A stretch of 64,000 bases of DNA, from assembly GCF_008122505.1 (NCBI RefSeq), contig NZ_VSSB01000002.1, positions 496,001 through 560,000 of the forward strand. The letters run 5' to 3'. Below are positions 1-9,075 of this stretch, one piece after another. The notes below the pieces were generated by a model. The model worked only from the letters and a program-made list of their open reading frames with translations. It was not told the origin of the DNA and searched no databases. The translations under genes were made by a program, and so were the position numbers. Origin of the DNA: Agromyces mariniharenae. GTDB lineage: Bacteria > Actinomycetota > Actinomycetes > Actinomycetales > Microbacteriaceae. The stretch's first letter is position 1; every line of letters starts with the position of its first letter.

Positions 1-377
1 TCGTGGAGAAGGACTTCGGAAGGCTGGCCGTCTCGATCGGCGATCAGCCCGAGATCTTCCCGATCAACTACACGACCGTCGAGGGCGGCGTGCTGCTGCG
101 CACCGCGGAGGGCACGAAGCTGTTCGGCGTGACGGTGAACAACAAGGTGGCCTTCGAGATCGACGACTACGGCGCGACCGACGGCTGGAGCGTCGTCATC
201 AAGGGTCGCGCCCGGGCGCTCGAGAGCGCGGACGAGATCGCCGAGGCGGAGGCGGCGTCGCTCGTGCCGTGGATCCCGACGGTGAAGCGCAACTTCATCC
301 GCATCGACGCCGACGTGATCAGCGGACGCCGCGTGACGTTCGGCCCCGAGCCCGAGGCCGGCCTCGACGCGAGCTGA
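1..377 (+). CDS. Pyridoxamine 5'-phosphate oxidase family protein, 5' end missing
   Basis: The frame is open from the first base of the window, so the true start lies upstream and this is a C-terminal fragment of about 124 residues. The visible part has the split-barrel flavin-binding pattern of the Pyridox_ox_2 family: FGRLAVSIGDQPEIFPINY, then a strand with LLRTAEGTKLF, then VAFEIDDYG and WSVVIKGRARAL. Such proteins usually bind FMN or F420 and act as small flavin oxidoreductases; the substrate cannot be read from sequence. The gene converges on the next one across a strong hairpin. The GTG at base 3 is probably an internal valine, not the start. Confidence 0.8.
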   Translation, partial: VEKDFGRLAVSIGDQPEIFPINYTTVEGGVLLRTAEGTKLFGVTVNNKVAFEIDDYGATDGWSVVIKGRARALESADEIAEAEAASLVPWIPTVKRNFIRIDADVISGRRVTFGPEPEAGLDAS

Positions 378-388
378 GGCGGAACGAG

Positions 389-430
389 GTCGGCCCTCCG
401 CATCCCCGGAGGCGTGTGCGGAGGGCCGAC
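389..430. terminator. Bidirectional terminator-like hairpin
   Basis: A perfect 14-bp inverted repeat (389-402 with 417-430, arms GTCGGCCCTCCGCA and its complement) encloses a 14-base loop. It lies between the stops of two convergent genes, the position expected for a shared terminator. There is no T-tract, as is usual in high-GC actinobacteria. Confidence 0.7.
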
Positions 431-447
431 GTCCGGGCCGTGTCGGG

Positions 448-729
448 TCAGCAGGAGTTGGGTGCGCCCTGGCTCGACGGCGGGTTGACCGTGCACTCGT
501 CCTCGAGCTCCTGCGGCTCAGGACTCGTGTTCGAGGTGTTGCCCTTGGTCTCCGTGGTCGACGTGGAGCCCACGCCGGCCTGGTTGTTGCCGGGGCCTTC
601 GAACGTCTCGCACGAGACCGTTCCGCGGTCCTTCGTACAGTTGTCGGGCAGCGGCGCCGCCATGGCGCCCATGGCGGGCGCGGTGACCAGCAGGCCGGCC
701 AGCGCGCAGGTCGCGAGGATCTTCCGCAT
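448..729 (-). CDS. Small secreted hypothetical protein with four mature cysteines
   Basis: The protein has 93 residues. The N-terminus MRKILATCALAGLLVTAP is a classic signal peptide, with likely cleavage after AMAA near residue 25. The mature part is about 68 residues, low in complexity, rich in Ser, Thr, Asn and Gly, and has four cysteines (about residues 31, 40, 79 and 93), the last being the C-terminal residue. Two disulfides are possible after export. The start is chosen because GAGGGGG lies just upstream of this ATG and the signal peptide begins there. I recognise no family. It stands alone, facing the PNPOx-family gene. Confidence 0.65.
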   Translation of the reverse strand: MRKILATCALAGLLVTAPAMGAMAAPLPDNCTKDRGTVSCETFEGPGNNQAGVGSTSTTETKGNTSNTSPEPQELEDECTVNPPSSQGAPNSC

Positions 730-938
730 GCTTCCCCCTCGGGATGCGGGGCACGTGGTGCCCACGTGGGAGGAGTGCCGGGTGGCACCCCTCGCCGCGC
801 CGCCGGAGGACGGCCGTTCGACTCGGGTGGGCTCGGTCCTCCGTAAGCGAGGATGTCTCAGGTTAGGTCGAGTGCCCACGATCGGACAATCCCCCGGGTC
901 AGGGGGTGCCGGAGGCAGCGGACCGCCGTGACGGCGGC

Positions 939-1445
939 TCAGCCGAGGGTCGCGTCGTCGACGTTCGTGCAGCCGCCTTCGGCGGGGATCGCCGAGACGG
1001 CCGACGAGAGGTCGGCGATCGCGGTCGTGCCCGAGACCACGTCGTTGTCGATGAGCACCTCGACCGCCGGCGTGCGCCCGAAGGTCGTGAACAGGTAGCG
1101 CGGGGCGTCCGACTCGTCGATGACCCAGTCGACGCCGTCGACGCTCACGCACCGGTCGGTCGTGGGACCGAGGGGCTCGACGCCGCAGCGCAGCAGCACC
1201 GATGCGGGGTTGCCCCACGCGCCCGTGCCCTGTGCGTTGGTCTCGCGCTCGGCCTGGCCGGCGACGACGTCGGGCAGGCGCACGATCACGGCGGCGCAGT
1301 CGGCGTCGGTCGCCTGCGGCGCGGGGGCGAACGGGACGGCCTGGCTGCAGCCGGCGAGCGCGATCGTCCCGGCGACGGCGAGGCCGAGGGCGAGCGCGAC
1401 GCGCCGCAGCCCGCGTCGGGTCAGGGGTGCTGTGGGGTGGGGCAT
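939..1445 (-). CDS. DUF3515 family lipoprotein
   Basis: The 168-residue protein begins with a basic N-terminus, a hydrophobic stretch and a lipobox ending ALAGC (Cys33), so it should be lipid-anchored outside the membrane. The mature region (DADCAAVIVRLPDVVAG, then SVDGVDWVIDESDAPRYLF and TFGRTPAVEVLID) matches the actinobacterial DUF3515 family, typically found next to thiL, as here. The function is unknown. The start is 8 bases downstream of a TAGCCT -10 box on the minus strand, consistent with leaderless expression. It is divergent from thiL with only 25 bases between the two start codons. Confidence 0.8.
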   Translation of the reverse strand: MPHPTAPLTRRGLRRVALALGLAVAGTIALAGCSQAVPFAPAPQATDADCAAVIVRLPDVVAGQAERETNAQGTGAWGNPASVLLRCGVEPLGPTTDRCVSVDGVDWVIDESDAPRYLFTTFGRTPAVEVLIDNDVVSGTTAIADLSSAVSAIPAEGGCTNVDDATLG

Positions 1446-1453
1446 CGCCGTTC

Positions 1454-1463
1454 AGGCTACCGT
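1454..1463. promoter_or_regulatory. Overlapping divergent -10 boxes for DUF3515 and thiL
   Basis: On the plus strand TACCGT (1458-1463) lies 7 bases before the thiL ATG. On the minus strand TAGCCT (1459-1454) lies 8 bases before the DUF3515 ATG. The two hexamers share two base pairs. Both spacings place transcription initiation at or next to the start codon, so both mRNAs look leaderless. The promoter assignment is inference from spacing. Confidence 0.5.
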
Positions 1464-1470
1464 GAGAGGC

Positions 1471-2469
1471 ATGGAACGACCTGCGCGCACCGAGTCGCCG
1501 ACGATCGGCGAACTGGGCGAGTCGCGCACGCTCGCGCGCATCCTGCCGCGACTCGCGTCGGGGGATGCGGCGCTGCTCGGCGCGGGCGACGACGCCGCGG
1601 TCGTGGCGGCCGCCGACGGCCGGTACGTCGTGACGACCGACCTGCTCGTGCACGGACCCGACTTCCGGCTCGCCTGGTCGACGCCGTTCGAGCTGGGCTG
1701 GAAGGCGGCGGCCACCAACCTGACCGACGTCGCGGCGATGGGCGCCCGGCCCACCGCGCTCGTCGTCGCCATCGCCGCCCCGCCGACGACGCCCGCCGCC
1801 GTGCTCGAGGGCATCGCCGACGGGCTGCACGAGGGCCTTGCGGCGCTCGCGCCGGGCGCCGGGGTGGTCGGCGGCGACCTCTCGGCGTCGACGGTGCTCA
1901 CGATCGCGGTGACGGCGTTCGGCGACCTCGAGGGCCGCGCGCCGGTCCTCCGCTCGGGCGCGCGCGTCGGCGACGTGCTGGCGCACGCGGGCGCCCGGGG
2001 CGACGCGGCCCGCGGCCTGGCGCTGCTCTTCGCCGAGGGCACGGATGCCGCGGGCGAGCCCGATCCCGAACGGGCCGCCGAGGTGCGCGCGCGGCATCCC
2101 GAGCTCGTGGCGGCCCAGCTGGCGCCGCACCCGCCCGTCGCGGCGGGCGTGGCGGCCGCTCGCGCGGGGGCGACCTCGATGCTCGACGTCTCCGACGGAC
2201 TCGCCCGCGACGCCCGGCGCATCGCCGAGGCGAGCGGCGTCGGCCTGGACTTCGACGGCGAGGCGCTCGGCGCCGACCTGCGCGTCGCGTTCGCCGGCGC
2301 GGAGGACCACGGCCTGCTCGCGACGTTCCCGCCGGGTGTCGAGCCGCCCGCGCCGTTCGAGGTCGTCGGCCGGATCGTGCCCGCCCCGGGCGAGGTGCTC
2401 ATCGACGGACGCGGGATCGACGCCGAGGGCTGGGACCCCTACTCCGGCTGGGACGGCCGCTCGGGCTGA
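1471..2469 (+). CDS. thiL: Thiamine-monophosphate kinase
   Basis: ThiL phosphorylates thiamine monophosphate to thiamine diphosphate with ATP in the cytoplasm, the last step of cofactor synthesis. The 332-residue protein has the AIRS/PurM-like fold motifs: LGAGDDAAVV near residues 36-45 (Mg-ATP aspartates), TNLTDVAAMGARP near 78-90, and MLDVSDGLARDARRI in the C-terminal half. The length is normal for the family. The ATG is chosen over an in-frame GTG nine bases upstream because the TACCGT box sits 7 bases before the ATG. The 3' end overlaps the convergent rsmD by 31 bp. Confidence 0.93.
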   Translation: MERPARTESPTIGELGESRTLARILPRLASGDAALLGAGDDAAVVAAADGRYVVTTDLLVHGPDFRLAWSTPFELGWKAAATNLTDVAAMGARPTALVVAIAAPPTTPAAVLEGIADGLHEGLAALAPGAGVVGGDLSASTVLTIAVTAFGDLEGRAPVLRSGARVGDVLAHAGARGDAARGLALLFAEGTDAAGEPDPERAAEVRARHPELVAAQLAPHPPVAAGVAAARAGATSMLDVSDGLARDARRIAEASGVGLDFDGEALGADLRVAFAGAEDHGLLATFPPGVEPPAPFEVVGRIVPAPGEVLIDGRGIDAEGWDPYSGWDGRSG

Positions 2470-3026
2470 GCCGCCGCCCACCACAGCGTGGTCTCGCCGT
2501 AGTCGCGGCGCCGCTCGGGCGCGATGCCGGCCGGCCACCGCGGCTCGGGCGACCGCGAGCTCCGCTCCACCACGACGACCGCGTCGGCCGCGAGCAGGGG
2601 CGACAGCAGCTCGAGGTCGTGCGCGAGCGCGGCCTCGCCGAGGTCGTACGGCGGGTCGATGAACACGAGGTCGAACGGCCCCGTCGCCGACTCGAGGTAC
2701 GACGCGACGCTGCGCATGGCCACCCGGATGCGCGGCCGATGGCCCCGCGCCGCGCGCGTCACCGCCTCGGCGTTCCGCCGGCAGATGTCGGCGGCCGGCT
2801 TCGCCTTCTCGACGAGCACGACCTCGGCCGCACCCCGGGACGCCGCCTCGAGGCCGAGCGCGCCAGATCCGGCGTAGAGGTCGAGCACCGCGACACCGTC
2901 GACGGCGTCACGTGCGTCGAGGGCCGAGAAGATCGCCTCGCGCACCCGGTCGCTCGTGGGACGCGTGCCCGAGCGCGGGACGGCGAGGGAGAGCGAGCCG
3001 GCGAATCCGGCGATGATGCGGGTCAT
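2439..3026 (-). CDS. rsmD: 16S rRNA (guanine(966)-N2)-methyltransferase
   Basis: RsmD uses S-adenosylmethionine to methylate G966 of 16S rRNA in the 30S subunit. The 195-residue protein starts MTRIIAGFAG, typical of the family. The SAM-binding loop LDLYAGSGALGLEAASRG is at residues 48-65 and the catalytic DPPY motif at 124-127. In many actinobacteria it precedes coaD; here recG and coaD lie close by on the other strand. The gene runs into the 3' end of thiL by 31 bp, a convergent overlap that leaves no room for a terminator. Confidence 0.93.
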   Translation of the reverse strand: MTRIIAGFAGSLSLAVPRSGTRPTSDRVREAIFSALDARDAVDGVAVLDLYAGSGALGLEAASRGAAEVVLVEKAKPAADICRRNAEAVTRAARGHRPRIRVAMRSVASYLESATGPFDLVFIDPPYDLGEAALAHDLELLSPLLAADAVVVVERSSRSPEPRWPAGIAPERRRDYGETTLWWAAAQPERPSQPE

Positions 3027-3104
3027 GCTTCCCGCAGCATATCCGCGCGGTTGCACGGTGTCATGCCGACGCGAGCACGTGCCCGGCGCTGCCATGATGG
3101 AGGG

Positions 3105-3926
3105 GTGGATGACTCGACAGACCAGGTGCCGGCCGAACCGTCCCGCCACCGGGGAGACGAACAGCAGTTGATCGACCGACTCTGGGACTTCGGCGACCCC
3201 GCCGCGAGCGAGGAGCGGTTCCGCGAGGCGGCCGACGACGACTCGCATCCGGCGCACGTGCGCGCCGTGCTGTCGACCCAGCTCGCGCGGGCCATCGGCA
3301 TCCAGGGCCGTGGCGACGAGGCGCTGGCGGTGCTCGACGAGGTGGCCGCCGCGGGCACCGCCCCCGACGAGCCGCAGCGCGACGCCGCCGAGGTGCGCGC
3401 CCGGGTCTCGATCGAGCGCGGGCGCATCCTCGCCGCCGCCGACCGCCGCGCCGAGGCCGTGCCCGAGCTCACGCGCGGCGTGCGGGAGGCGGCGCTCGCC
3501 GGCTCGAACTTCCTGGTGCTCGACGCGCTGCACATGCTCGCGCTCAACGACGCGGGCCATGAGGAGGAGTGGGCCGCCGAGGGCCTCGACGTGCTCGCCG
3601 GCTCGCGCGACCCGCGCGTGCTGCGCTGGGGCGTCGCCCTGCACAACAACCTGGGCTGGACGATGCACGACTCCGGTCGCGCCGAGGCGGCGCTCGCCGA
3701 GTTCCAGCAGGCCGTCGACGCGGCCGACCGCTACGGCACCACCGAACAGCAGCACGTCGCCCGCTGGTCGGTCGCCCGCTGCCTGCGCACGCTCGGCCGC
3801 ACCGACGAGGCGCTCGAGCTCCAGCGCGAGCTGGCCCGGGCGCGCCCCGACGACCCGTACGTGCAGTCCGAGCTCGCGGAGCTCACGAAGGACGAGTCGG
3901 CGGGGGAGCCTACGATCGAGGCATGA
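3105..3926 (+). CDS. Tetratricopeptide-repeat protein
   Basis: The roughly 273-residue protein is mostly helical and shows TPR-like repeats, for example RWGVALHNNLGWTMHDSGR, AEAALAEFQQAVDAADRY and a following unit ARWSVARCLRTLGRTDEALE. No signal peptide or catalytic motif is visible, so a cytoplasmic protein-protein interaction role is likely. The start is uncertain: GTG 3105 follows CATGAT by 6 bases, while ATG 3063 in the same frame would add 14 arginine-rich residues that look non-coding. The stop overlaps the recG start as ATGA, so the two are translationally coupled. Confidence 0.75.
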   Translation: MDDSTDQVPAEPSRHRGDEQQLIDRLWDFGDPAASEERFREAADDDSHPAHVRAVLSTQLARAIGIQGRGDEALAVLDEVAAAGTAPDEPQRDAAEVRARVSIERGRILAAADRRAEAVPELTRGVREAALAGSNFLVLDALHMLALNDAGHEEEWAAEGLDVLAGSRDPRVLRWGVALHNNLGWTMHDSGRAEAALAEFQQAVDAADRYGTTEQQHVARWSVARCLRTLGRTDEALELQRELARARPDDPYVQSELAELTKDESAGEPTIEA

Positions 3927-6115
3927 CGGCCGAAGGAGCGGATGCCGCGGGCGCCGGTCGGTTCACCCTCGACACCCGACTCTCCGGCGCGCTCGGCGGC
4001 CGCACCGCGCAGGCCGTCGAGCGGGCGTTCGGCTACCGCACGGTGGGCGAGCTGCTCGCGCACTACCCGCGCCGCTACGCGCTCCGCGGCGAGCTCACCG
4101 CCCTCGCGAGCCTCCCGCTCGACGAGAACGTCACGATCGTCGCCGAGGTGCTCGAGGTGCGCGTGCGCGAGATGCGCCAGCGCCGCGGGTCGATCCTCGA
4201 GGCGAAGATCTCCGACGGCACCGGCATCCTGACGCTCACCTTCTTCAACCAGAAGTGGCGCGAGAACGACCTTCGCCCGGGCCGTCGTGGCATCTTCGCG
4301 GGCAAGGTGGGCGACTACAAGGGCAACCGGCAGCTGGCGCATCCCGACTACGAGCTGTTCGACGACGCCGAGGTCGTCGCAACGGATGCCGCGAAGCGCT
4401 GGGTCGAGGCGCCCATCCCGATCTACCCGGCCACCGGCACCCTCGCGAGCTGGCAGCTCGCGAAGTCGGTCGCGCTGCTGCTCGACGGGCTCGGCCCCGT
4501 CGACGACCCGCTCCCCGAGCAGGTCCGCGGCGCCCGCTCGCTGCTCGACCACCGGCGCGCGCTCGAGCAGGTGCATCGGCCCGAGACCGAGGCCGAGTGG
4601 AAGGCCGCGCGCCGCACCCTGCGGTTCACCGAGGCGTTCGTGCTGCAGACCGCGCTGCTGCTGCGCCGGGCCGAGCTGCGCGAGCACTCCACGACCGCGC
4701 GGCCGCCGTCGCCCGAGGGCCTGCTCACGCGCTTCGACGCGTCGCTGCCGTTCACCCTCACCGACGACCAGCAGGAGGTGGGCGGCGAGATCGCCGACGA
4801 CCTCGGCCAGCCGGTGCCGATGAACCGGCTGGTGCAGGGCGAGGTGGGCTCGGGCAAGACCCTCGTCGCGCTGCGCGCCATGCTCGCCGTCGCCGACTCG
4901 GGCGGGCAGTCGGCGCTCCTCGCACCCACCGAGGTGCTCGCGGCGCAGCACGTGCGGTCGATCGCGCGCATGCTCGGCCCCGAGCTGTCGGCGTCGCTGA
5001 TGCCCACGCTGCTCACGGGCCAGCTGCCCACCGCCGAGCGCAAGAAGGCGCTGCTGCGGGCGGCCGCGGGCCAGTCCCGCATCGTCGTCGGCACGCACGC
5101 GCTCATCGGCGACGCCGTGTCGTTCGCCGACCTCGGGCTCGTCGTGGTCGACGAGCAGCACCGGTTCGGCGTCGACCAGCGCGAGGCGCTGCGCCTCAAG
5201 GGGCAGCATCCGCCGCACGTGCTCGTGCTCACGGCGACGCCCATCCCGCGCACGGTGGCCATGACGGTCTTCGGCGACCTCGACGTGTCCACGATCCGCG
5301 AGCTCCCCGCGGGCCGCGCGGGCATCGAGTCCTTCGTCGTGCCGCTCGCCGACCGTCCGGGGTGGCGGCCCCGGGTCTGGGAGCGGTTGGCCGAAGAGGT
5401 CGAGCTCGGCCGGCAGGGGTTCGTCGTCTGCCCGGCGATCGAGGCGAAGGTCGCGGAGGACGACGGCGAGCCGCTCGAGGGCGAGGTCGAGGGCGGGGCG
5501 CCCGCGGCATCCGTGACCTCGGTGCTCGCCGAGCTCGCGGCGCACCCGCGCTTCGCCGACAAGCGGGTCGCGCCCCTGCACGGCCGCATGAGCGCCGACG
5601 AGAAGGATGCCGCGATGCGGGCGTTCGCGGCGGGGGAGATCGACGTGCTCGTCGCCACGACCGTCATCGAGGTCGGCGTCGACGTGCCGAACGCGAGCGC
5701 GATGGTCGTCGTGGACGCCGACCGGTTCGGCGTCTCGCAGCTGCACCAGCTCCGCGGCCGGGTCGGCCGCGGGAGCGTGCCCGGCCTGTGCCTGCTCGTC
5801 ACGAACGCGGAGGCCGGGTCGCTGGCCCGCCAGCGCGTCGAGGCCGTCGCGGCGACGCTCGACGGGTTCGAGCTTGCGCGCGTCGACCTCGAGCTGCGCC
5901 AGGAGGGCGATGTGCTCGGGGCGAGCCAGTCGGGCGGTCGCTCGTCGCTGAAGCTCCTGCGAGTGGTGCGCGACGGCGACGTCATCTCGGACTCCCGCGA
6001 CCTCGCCGCCGAGGTGCTCGCCGAAGACCCCGGCCTGCGCCGGCACGCCGCGCTCGCGGCCGAGGTGCGCCGCCGGCTCGACGCCGAGACCAGCGGGTTC
6101 CTGAGCAAGGGCTGA
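3923..6115 (+). CDS. recG: ATP-dependent DNA helicase RecG
   Basis: RecG is a superfamily 2 helicase that regresses stalled replication forks and processes branched DNA. The 730-residue protein has an N-terminal OB wedge domain (IVAEVLEVRVREMRQRRGS region), Walker A GEVGSGKT near residue 306, the DEQH box at about 410-413, TATPIPRT as motif III, and TTVIEVGVDVPNA followed by QLHQLRGRVGRG as motifs V and VI. Length and motif order are normal. It overlaps the TPR gene by 4 bp. A 51-bp gap separates it from coaD, which has its own promoter. Confidence 0.96.
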   Translation: MTAEGADAAGAGRFTLDTRLSGALGGRTAQAVERAFGYRTVGELLAHYPRRYALRGELTALASLPLDENVTIVAEVLEVRVREMRQRRGSILEAKISDGTGILTLTFFNQKWRENDLRPGRRGIFAGKVGDYKGNRQLAHPDYELFDDAEVVATDAAKRWVEAPIPIYPATGTLASWQLAKSVALLLDGLGPVDDPLPEQVRGARSLLDHRRALEQVHRPETEAEWKAARRTLRFTEAFVLQTALLLRRAELREHSTTARPPSPEGLLTRFDASLPFTLTDDQQEVGGEIADDLGQPVPMNRLVQGEVGSGKTLVALRAMLAVADSGGQSALLAPTEVLAAQHVRSIARMLGPELSASLMPTLLTGQLPTAERKKALLRAAAGQSRIVVGTHALIGDAVSFADLGLVVVDEQHRFGVDQREALRLKGQHPPHVLVLTATPIPRTVAMTVFGDLDVSTIRELPAGRAGIESFVVPLADRPGWRPRVWERLAEEVELGRQGFVVCPAIEAKVAEDDGEPLEGEVEGGAPAASVTSVLAELAAHPRFADKRVAPLHGRMSADEKDAAMRAFAAGEIDVLVATTVIEVGVDVPNASAMVVVDADRFGVSQLHQLRGRVGRGSVPGLCLLVTNAEAGSLARQRVEAVAATLDGFELARVDLELRQEGDVLGASQSGGRSSLKLLRVVRDGDVISDSRDLAAEVLAEDPGLRRHAALAAEVRRRLDAETSGFLSKG

Positions 6116-6166
6116 GACTCTCCGACAGCGCTTCCAGCGCCGCGAGCGGGCACTACGCTGGTGCGT

Positions 6167-6658
6167 ATGCAGCGGATCGCCGTCGTCCCAGGCTCGTTCG
6201 ACCCCGTCACGCTCGGCCACCTCGACGTCATCGGGCGGGCCGCGGGGCTCTACGACGAGCTGCACGTCGTCGTGGTGCACAACCCCGACAAGACGGCGCT
6301 GCTGCCGATCGCGCAGCGGGTCGCGCTCATCGAGAAGTCGATCGCCGACGCCGGCATCGAGGGCCGCATCGTCGTGGCCTCGTGGAGCATGGGGCTCCTG
6401 GTCGACTACTGCACCGACGTGGGCGCCACGGTGCTCGTGAAGGGCATCCGCTCGCAGGTCGACGTCGCGTACGAGACGCCCATGGCGATCGTCAACCGGC
6501 ACCTCGCGGGCGTCGAGACCGTGTTCCTCCTGCCCGACCCGGCCAACGCCCACGTGTCGAGCTCGCTCGTGCGCCAGGTCGCGGCGCTCGGCGGCGACGT
6601 CTCGCCGTACGTGCCACTCGTCGTGGCCGACTACCTGCAGGGGGCGGTGACGGCGTGA
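6167..6658 (+). CDS. coaD: Phosphopantetheine adenylyltransferase
   Basis: CoaD transfers AMP from ATP to 4'-phosphopantetheine, the penultimate step of coenzyme A synthesis. The 163-residue protein has the nucleotidyltransferase signature [12 protein letters not shown] near residues 8-19 and a C-terminal HVSSSLVRQ motif. The ATG at 6167 is preferred over GTG 6161 because it lies 7 bases after TACGCT (6154-6159), a leaderless arrangement, and because the family begins directly with the hydrophobic strand before GSFDP. The stop overlaps the start of the next gene (GTGA). Confidence 0.95.
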   Translation: MQRIAVVPGSFDPVTLGHLDVIGRAAGLYDELHVVVVHNPDKTALLPIAQRVALIEKSIADAGIEGRIVVASWSMGLLVDYCTDVGATVLVKGIRSQVDVAYETPMAIVNRHLAGVETVFLLPDPANAHVSSSLVRQVAALGGDVSPYVPLVVADYLQGAVTA

Positions 6659-7689
6659 GCGAGGCGGCGGTCACCATGGGCGGTCCCGGCGACGCGGGTC
6701 GCGCGGACCTCCCGCTGGGCATCGACGAGGTCGGCTCGCTGGCGGCGAGCATCGTGCAGAACGTCGAGACCGTCATCGCCGGCAAGCGCGAGGCCATCAC
6801 GGCCGCGCTCACCGTGCTGCTCGCCGAGGGGCACCTCCTCATCGAGGACGTCCCGGGCGTCGGCAAGACCATGCTCGCGAAGGCGCTGGCCCGGTCGGTC
6901 GACGCGAGCGTGAGCCGCATCCAGTTCACGCCCGACCTCCTCCCGAGCGACGTGACGGGCGTCAGCGTCTTCGACCAGTCGACCCGGCACTTCGAGTTCA
7001 AGCGCGGCCCCGTCTTCGCCAACCTCGTCATCGGCGACGAGATCAACCGCGCCAGCCCGAAGACCCAGTCGGCACTGCTCGAGTGCATGGAGGAGGGGCA
7101 GGTCACGGCCGACGGCACGACCTACGTGCTCGCGCAGCCGTTCACCGTCGTCGCGACGCAGAACCCGGTCGAGATGGAGGGCACCTACCCGCTCCCCGAG
7201 GCGCAGCGCGACCGGTTCATGGCCCGGGTCTCGATGGGGTACCCGTCGCCCGCCGACGAGATCGCGATGCTGTCCACGCGCGAGACCTCGAGCCCGCTCG
7301 ACCGGCTCGAGCCGGTGGTGTCGCTCGCCGAGCTCCGCGACATGATCCAGGCCGTGCAGCACGTCTTCACGTCGCAGCCGGTCAAGGAGTACGCGGTGCA
7401 GCTCGCCCGAGCCACCCGCGAAGACCGGCAGCTCCGTCTCGGCGCGAGCCCCAGGGCCACGCTGCAGCTCATCCGCGCGGCCAAGGCGCACGCCGCCATG
7501 CACGGCCGCGACTTCGTGCTGCCCGACGACGTCGACGCGCTCGCGGTGCCGGTGCTCGCGCATCGCCTCGTGCCGACGAGCCGTGCCATCGGCGCGCACG
7601 ACCGCGACAGCGGGCCGCTCATCGACGCCATCGTGCGCCGCATCGTGGGGGAGACGCCGGTTCCCGTCGGCAGTGCTCGAAGGAGCTGA
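6655..7689 (+). CDS. MoxR family AAA+ ATPase
   Basis: The 344-residue protein is a MoxR-type AAA+ ATPase. It has Walker [14 protein letters not shown] around residues 67-78, Walker B with [19 protein letters not shown] around 125-142, sensor motif VVATQNPVE, and a C-terminal lid. MoxR proteins act as chaperones that mature or activate partner proteins, commonly with a DUF58 protein and a transglutaminase encoded next to them, exactly as here. The GTG start overlaps the coaD stop by 4 bp; the next ATG is only seven codons in and remains possible. The partner's biological role is unknown. Confidence 0.9.
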   Translation: MSEAAVTMGGPGDAGRADLPLGIDEVGSLAASIVQNVETVIAGKREAITAALTVLLAEGHLLIEDVPGVGKTMLAKALARSVDASVSRIQFTPDLLPSDVTGVSVFDQSTRHFEFKRGPVFANLVIGDEINRASPKTQSALLECMEEGQVTADGTTYVLAQPFTVVATQNPVEMEGTYPLPEAQRDRFMARVSMGYPSPADEIAMLSTRETSSPLDRLEPVVSLAELRDMIQAVQHVFTSQPVKEYAVQLARATREDRQLRLGASPRATLQLIRAAKAHAAMHGRDFVLPDDVDALAVPVLAHRLVPTSRAIGAHDRDSGPLIDAIVRRIVGETPVPVGSARRS

Positions 7690-7692
7690 ACC

Positions 7693-9075
7693 GTGTCCCG
7701 CCCCCGCCCCGTCCGCGTCTCCGCCTGGCCGCGACTGACGAGGCGCGGTGGAGCGCTCGTGGCGGTGGGCGTGCTGCTGCTCGCGGTGTCGCTCTGGTTC
7801 GACCTGCGCGACGTCATGCTGCTCGCCTTCGTCGGCATCGCGATGCCGCTCGCGGCGGCCGTGTTCGTGCTCGTGCGCACCCCGCGCCTGGCCGTGACGC
7901 GCACGTTCGCCCCGCCGGTCGTGCCGGCCGGCGGCTGGACCCGGGTCTCGCTCGTCGTGAAGAACCGCGGGCGCCGCACCTTCGACGGCGCGCACTGGCG
8001 CGACACCACGCCCGACGGGATCCAGGCGCCGCCCGAGGCGATCCTCCCGGGCATCGGACCCTACGAGAGCGTGCTCCCGTCGGGCGACGACACCGTGCGC
8101 CTCGAGTACCGGGTGCGGATGCCGCGGCGCGGCGTCCCGAGCATCGGCCCGCTGCGCGTGGCCGTCTTCGACCCGTTCGGCCTCGCGCGCATCGACCGCG
8201 ACGTCGGCACCGGGCACGAGCTCGTCGTGACGCCGCGGGTCACGGTGCTCGACGCCGCGCTGGGCAGCGCCGCGTCGATCGACGGCGTGGTGCACGGGCT
8301 GCAGCGGCGCACGCACCCGAACTCCGACGAGCTCATCGCCCGCGAGTACCGCTACGGCGACCCGCTCCGGCGCGTGCACTGGGCCGCGACCGCCCGGCGC
8401 GGCGAGCTCATGGTGCGCGAGGAGGAGCAGCGCGGCGACCCCGAGGCGCGCCTGCTGCTCGACACCACGCTCTCGGGCCGCCCGCGCGTGGCGTCGCTCC
8501 GCCGCGAGCACGACGACACCCCGCACTTCGGGTACGAGCTCGGCATCGAGCTCGCCGCGTCCATCGGCGTGCACCTGCTCGAGCGCGGCTTCCGGGTGCG
8601 GCTCACGCAGGTCGCCGATCCCGAGCGCGGCGTCACCACGGGGTCCGCCTACGACGGCGGCTACCGCATGCCGGGTGGCGACCGCACGCTGCTCGAGGAC
8701 CTCGCGAGGCTCGAGGAGCCCGCACGCACGATCGCGCACGCCGGCACGGAGTCCGGGGCATCCGAGGGCCGGCCGCGTGCCCGCGAGGCGCGTGCGCCCG
8801 GCTTCGCCGTGCTCGTCGACCCCGACGAGCAGGAGGCGCGCAACCTGGTGGCCCTGCGCTCGTCGCTCGAACCGGCGATCGCCTTCGCCGTCGAGGGCGT
8901 CTCGCGTCGCGTGCTCGACGAGCTCGAGGAGGCCGACTGGCGCATCATCCGGCTGCGGCGCTCCGCCGACATCGGCGAGGCGTGGGCCGGCATCACGGCG
9001 GCCGCGCGGCGCAGCGGCACGCTCGACGCGAGCAGCGACGACGAGCCGGGCGGGGAGGTGGGCGATGGACGCTGA
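7693..9075 (+). CDS. DUF58 domain membrane protein
   Basis: The 460-residue protein has two N-terminal membrane segments (about residues 19-34 and 37-56), then an extended beta-rich region and a DUF58 core. The core carries the signature REYRYGDPLRRVHWAATA around residues 217-234. DUF58 proteins resemble von Willebrand A folds and work with MoxR ATPases; the exact target is unknown. It starts at GTG 3 bases after the MoxR stop and overlaps the transglutaminase gene by 11 bp, so the three form one operon. The C-terminal 30 residues are acidic and probably disordered. Confidence 0.87.
   Translation: MSRPRPVRVSAWPRLTRRGGALVAVGVLLLAVSLWFDLRDVMLLAFVGIAMPLAAAVFVLVRTPRLAVTRTFAPPVVPAGGWTRVSLVVKNRGRRTFDGAHWRDTTPDGIQAPPEAILPGIGPYESVLPSGDDTVRLEYRVRMPRRGVPSIGPLRVAVFDPFGLARIDRDVGTGHELVVTPRVTVLDAALGSAASIDGVVHGLQRRTHPNSDELIAREYRYGDPLRRVHWAATARRGELMVREEEQRGDPEARLLLDTTLSGRPRVASLRREHDDTPHFGYELGIELAASIGVHLLERGFRVRLTQVADPERGVTTGSAYDGGYRMPGGDRTLLEDLARLEEPARTIAHAGTESGASEGRPRAREARAPGFAVLVDPDEQEARNLVALRSSLEPAIAFAVEGVSRRVLDELEEADWRIIRLRRSADIGEAWAGITAAARRSGTLDASSDDEPGGEVGDGR

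Noticed and set aside
853-885. Possible iron box (CAGGTTAGGTC) upstream of the small secreted protein
   Set aside because: Only one half of the DtxR/IdeR consensus is present and the second half is absent.
1446-1470. TPP riboswitch before thiL
   Set aside because: The gap to the divergent gene is only 25 bp, too short for any riboswitch.
448-3926. Long Arg/Pro-rich open frames (448-2538 minus, 906-3926 plus) spanning several genes
   Set aside because: They arise from scarcity of stop codons in high-GC shadow frames. Only their ends coincide with real genes (secreted protein 448-729, TPR protein 3105-3926).
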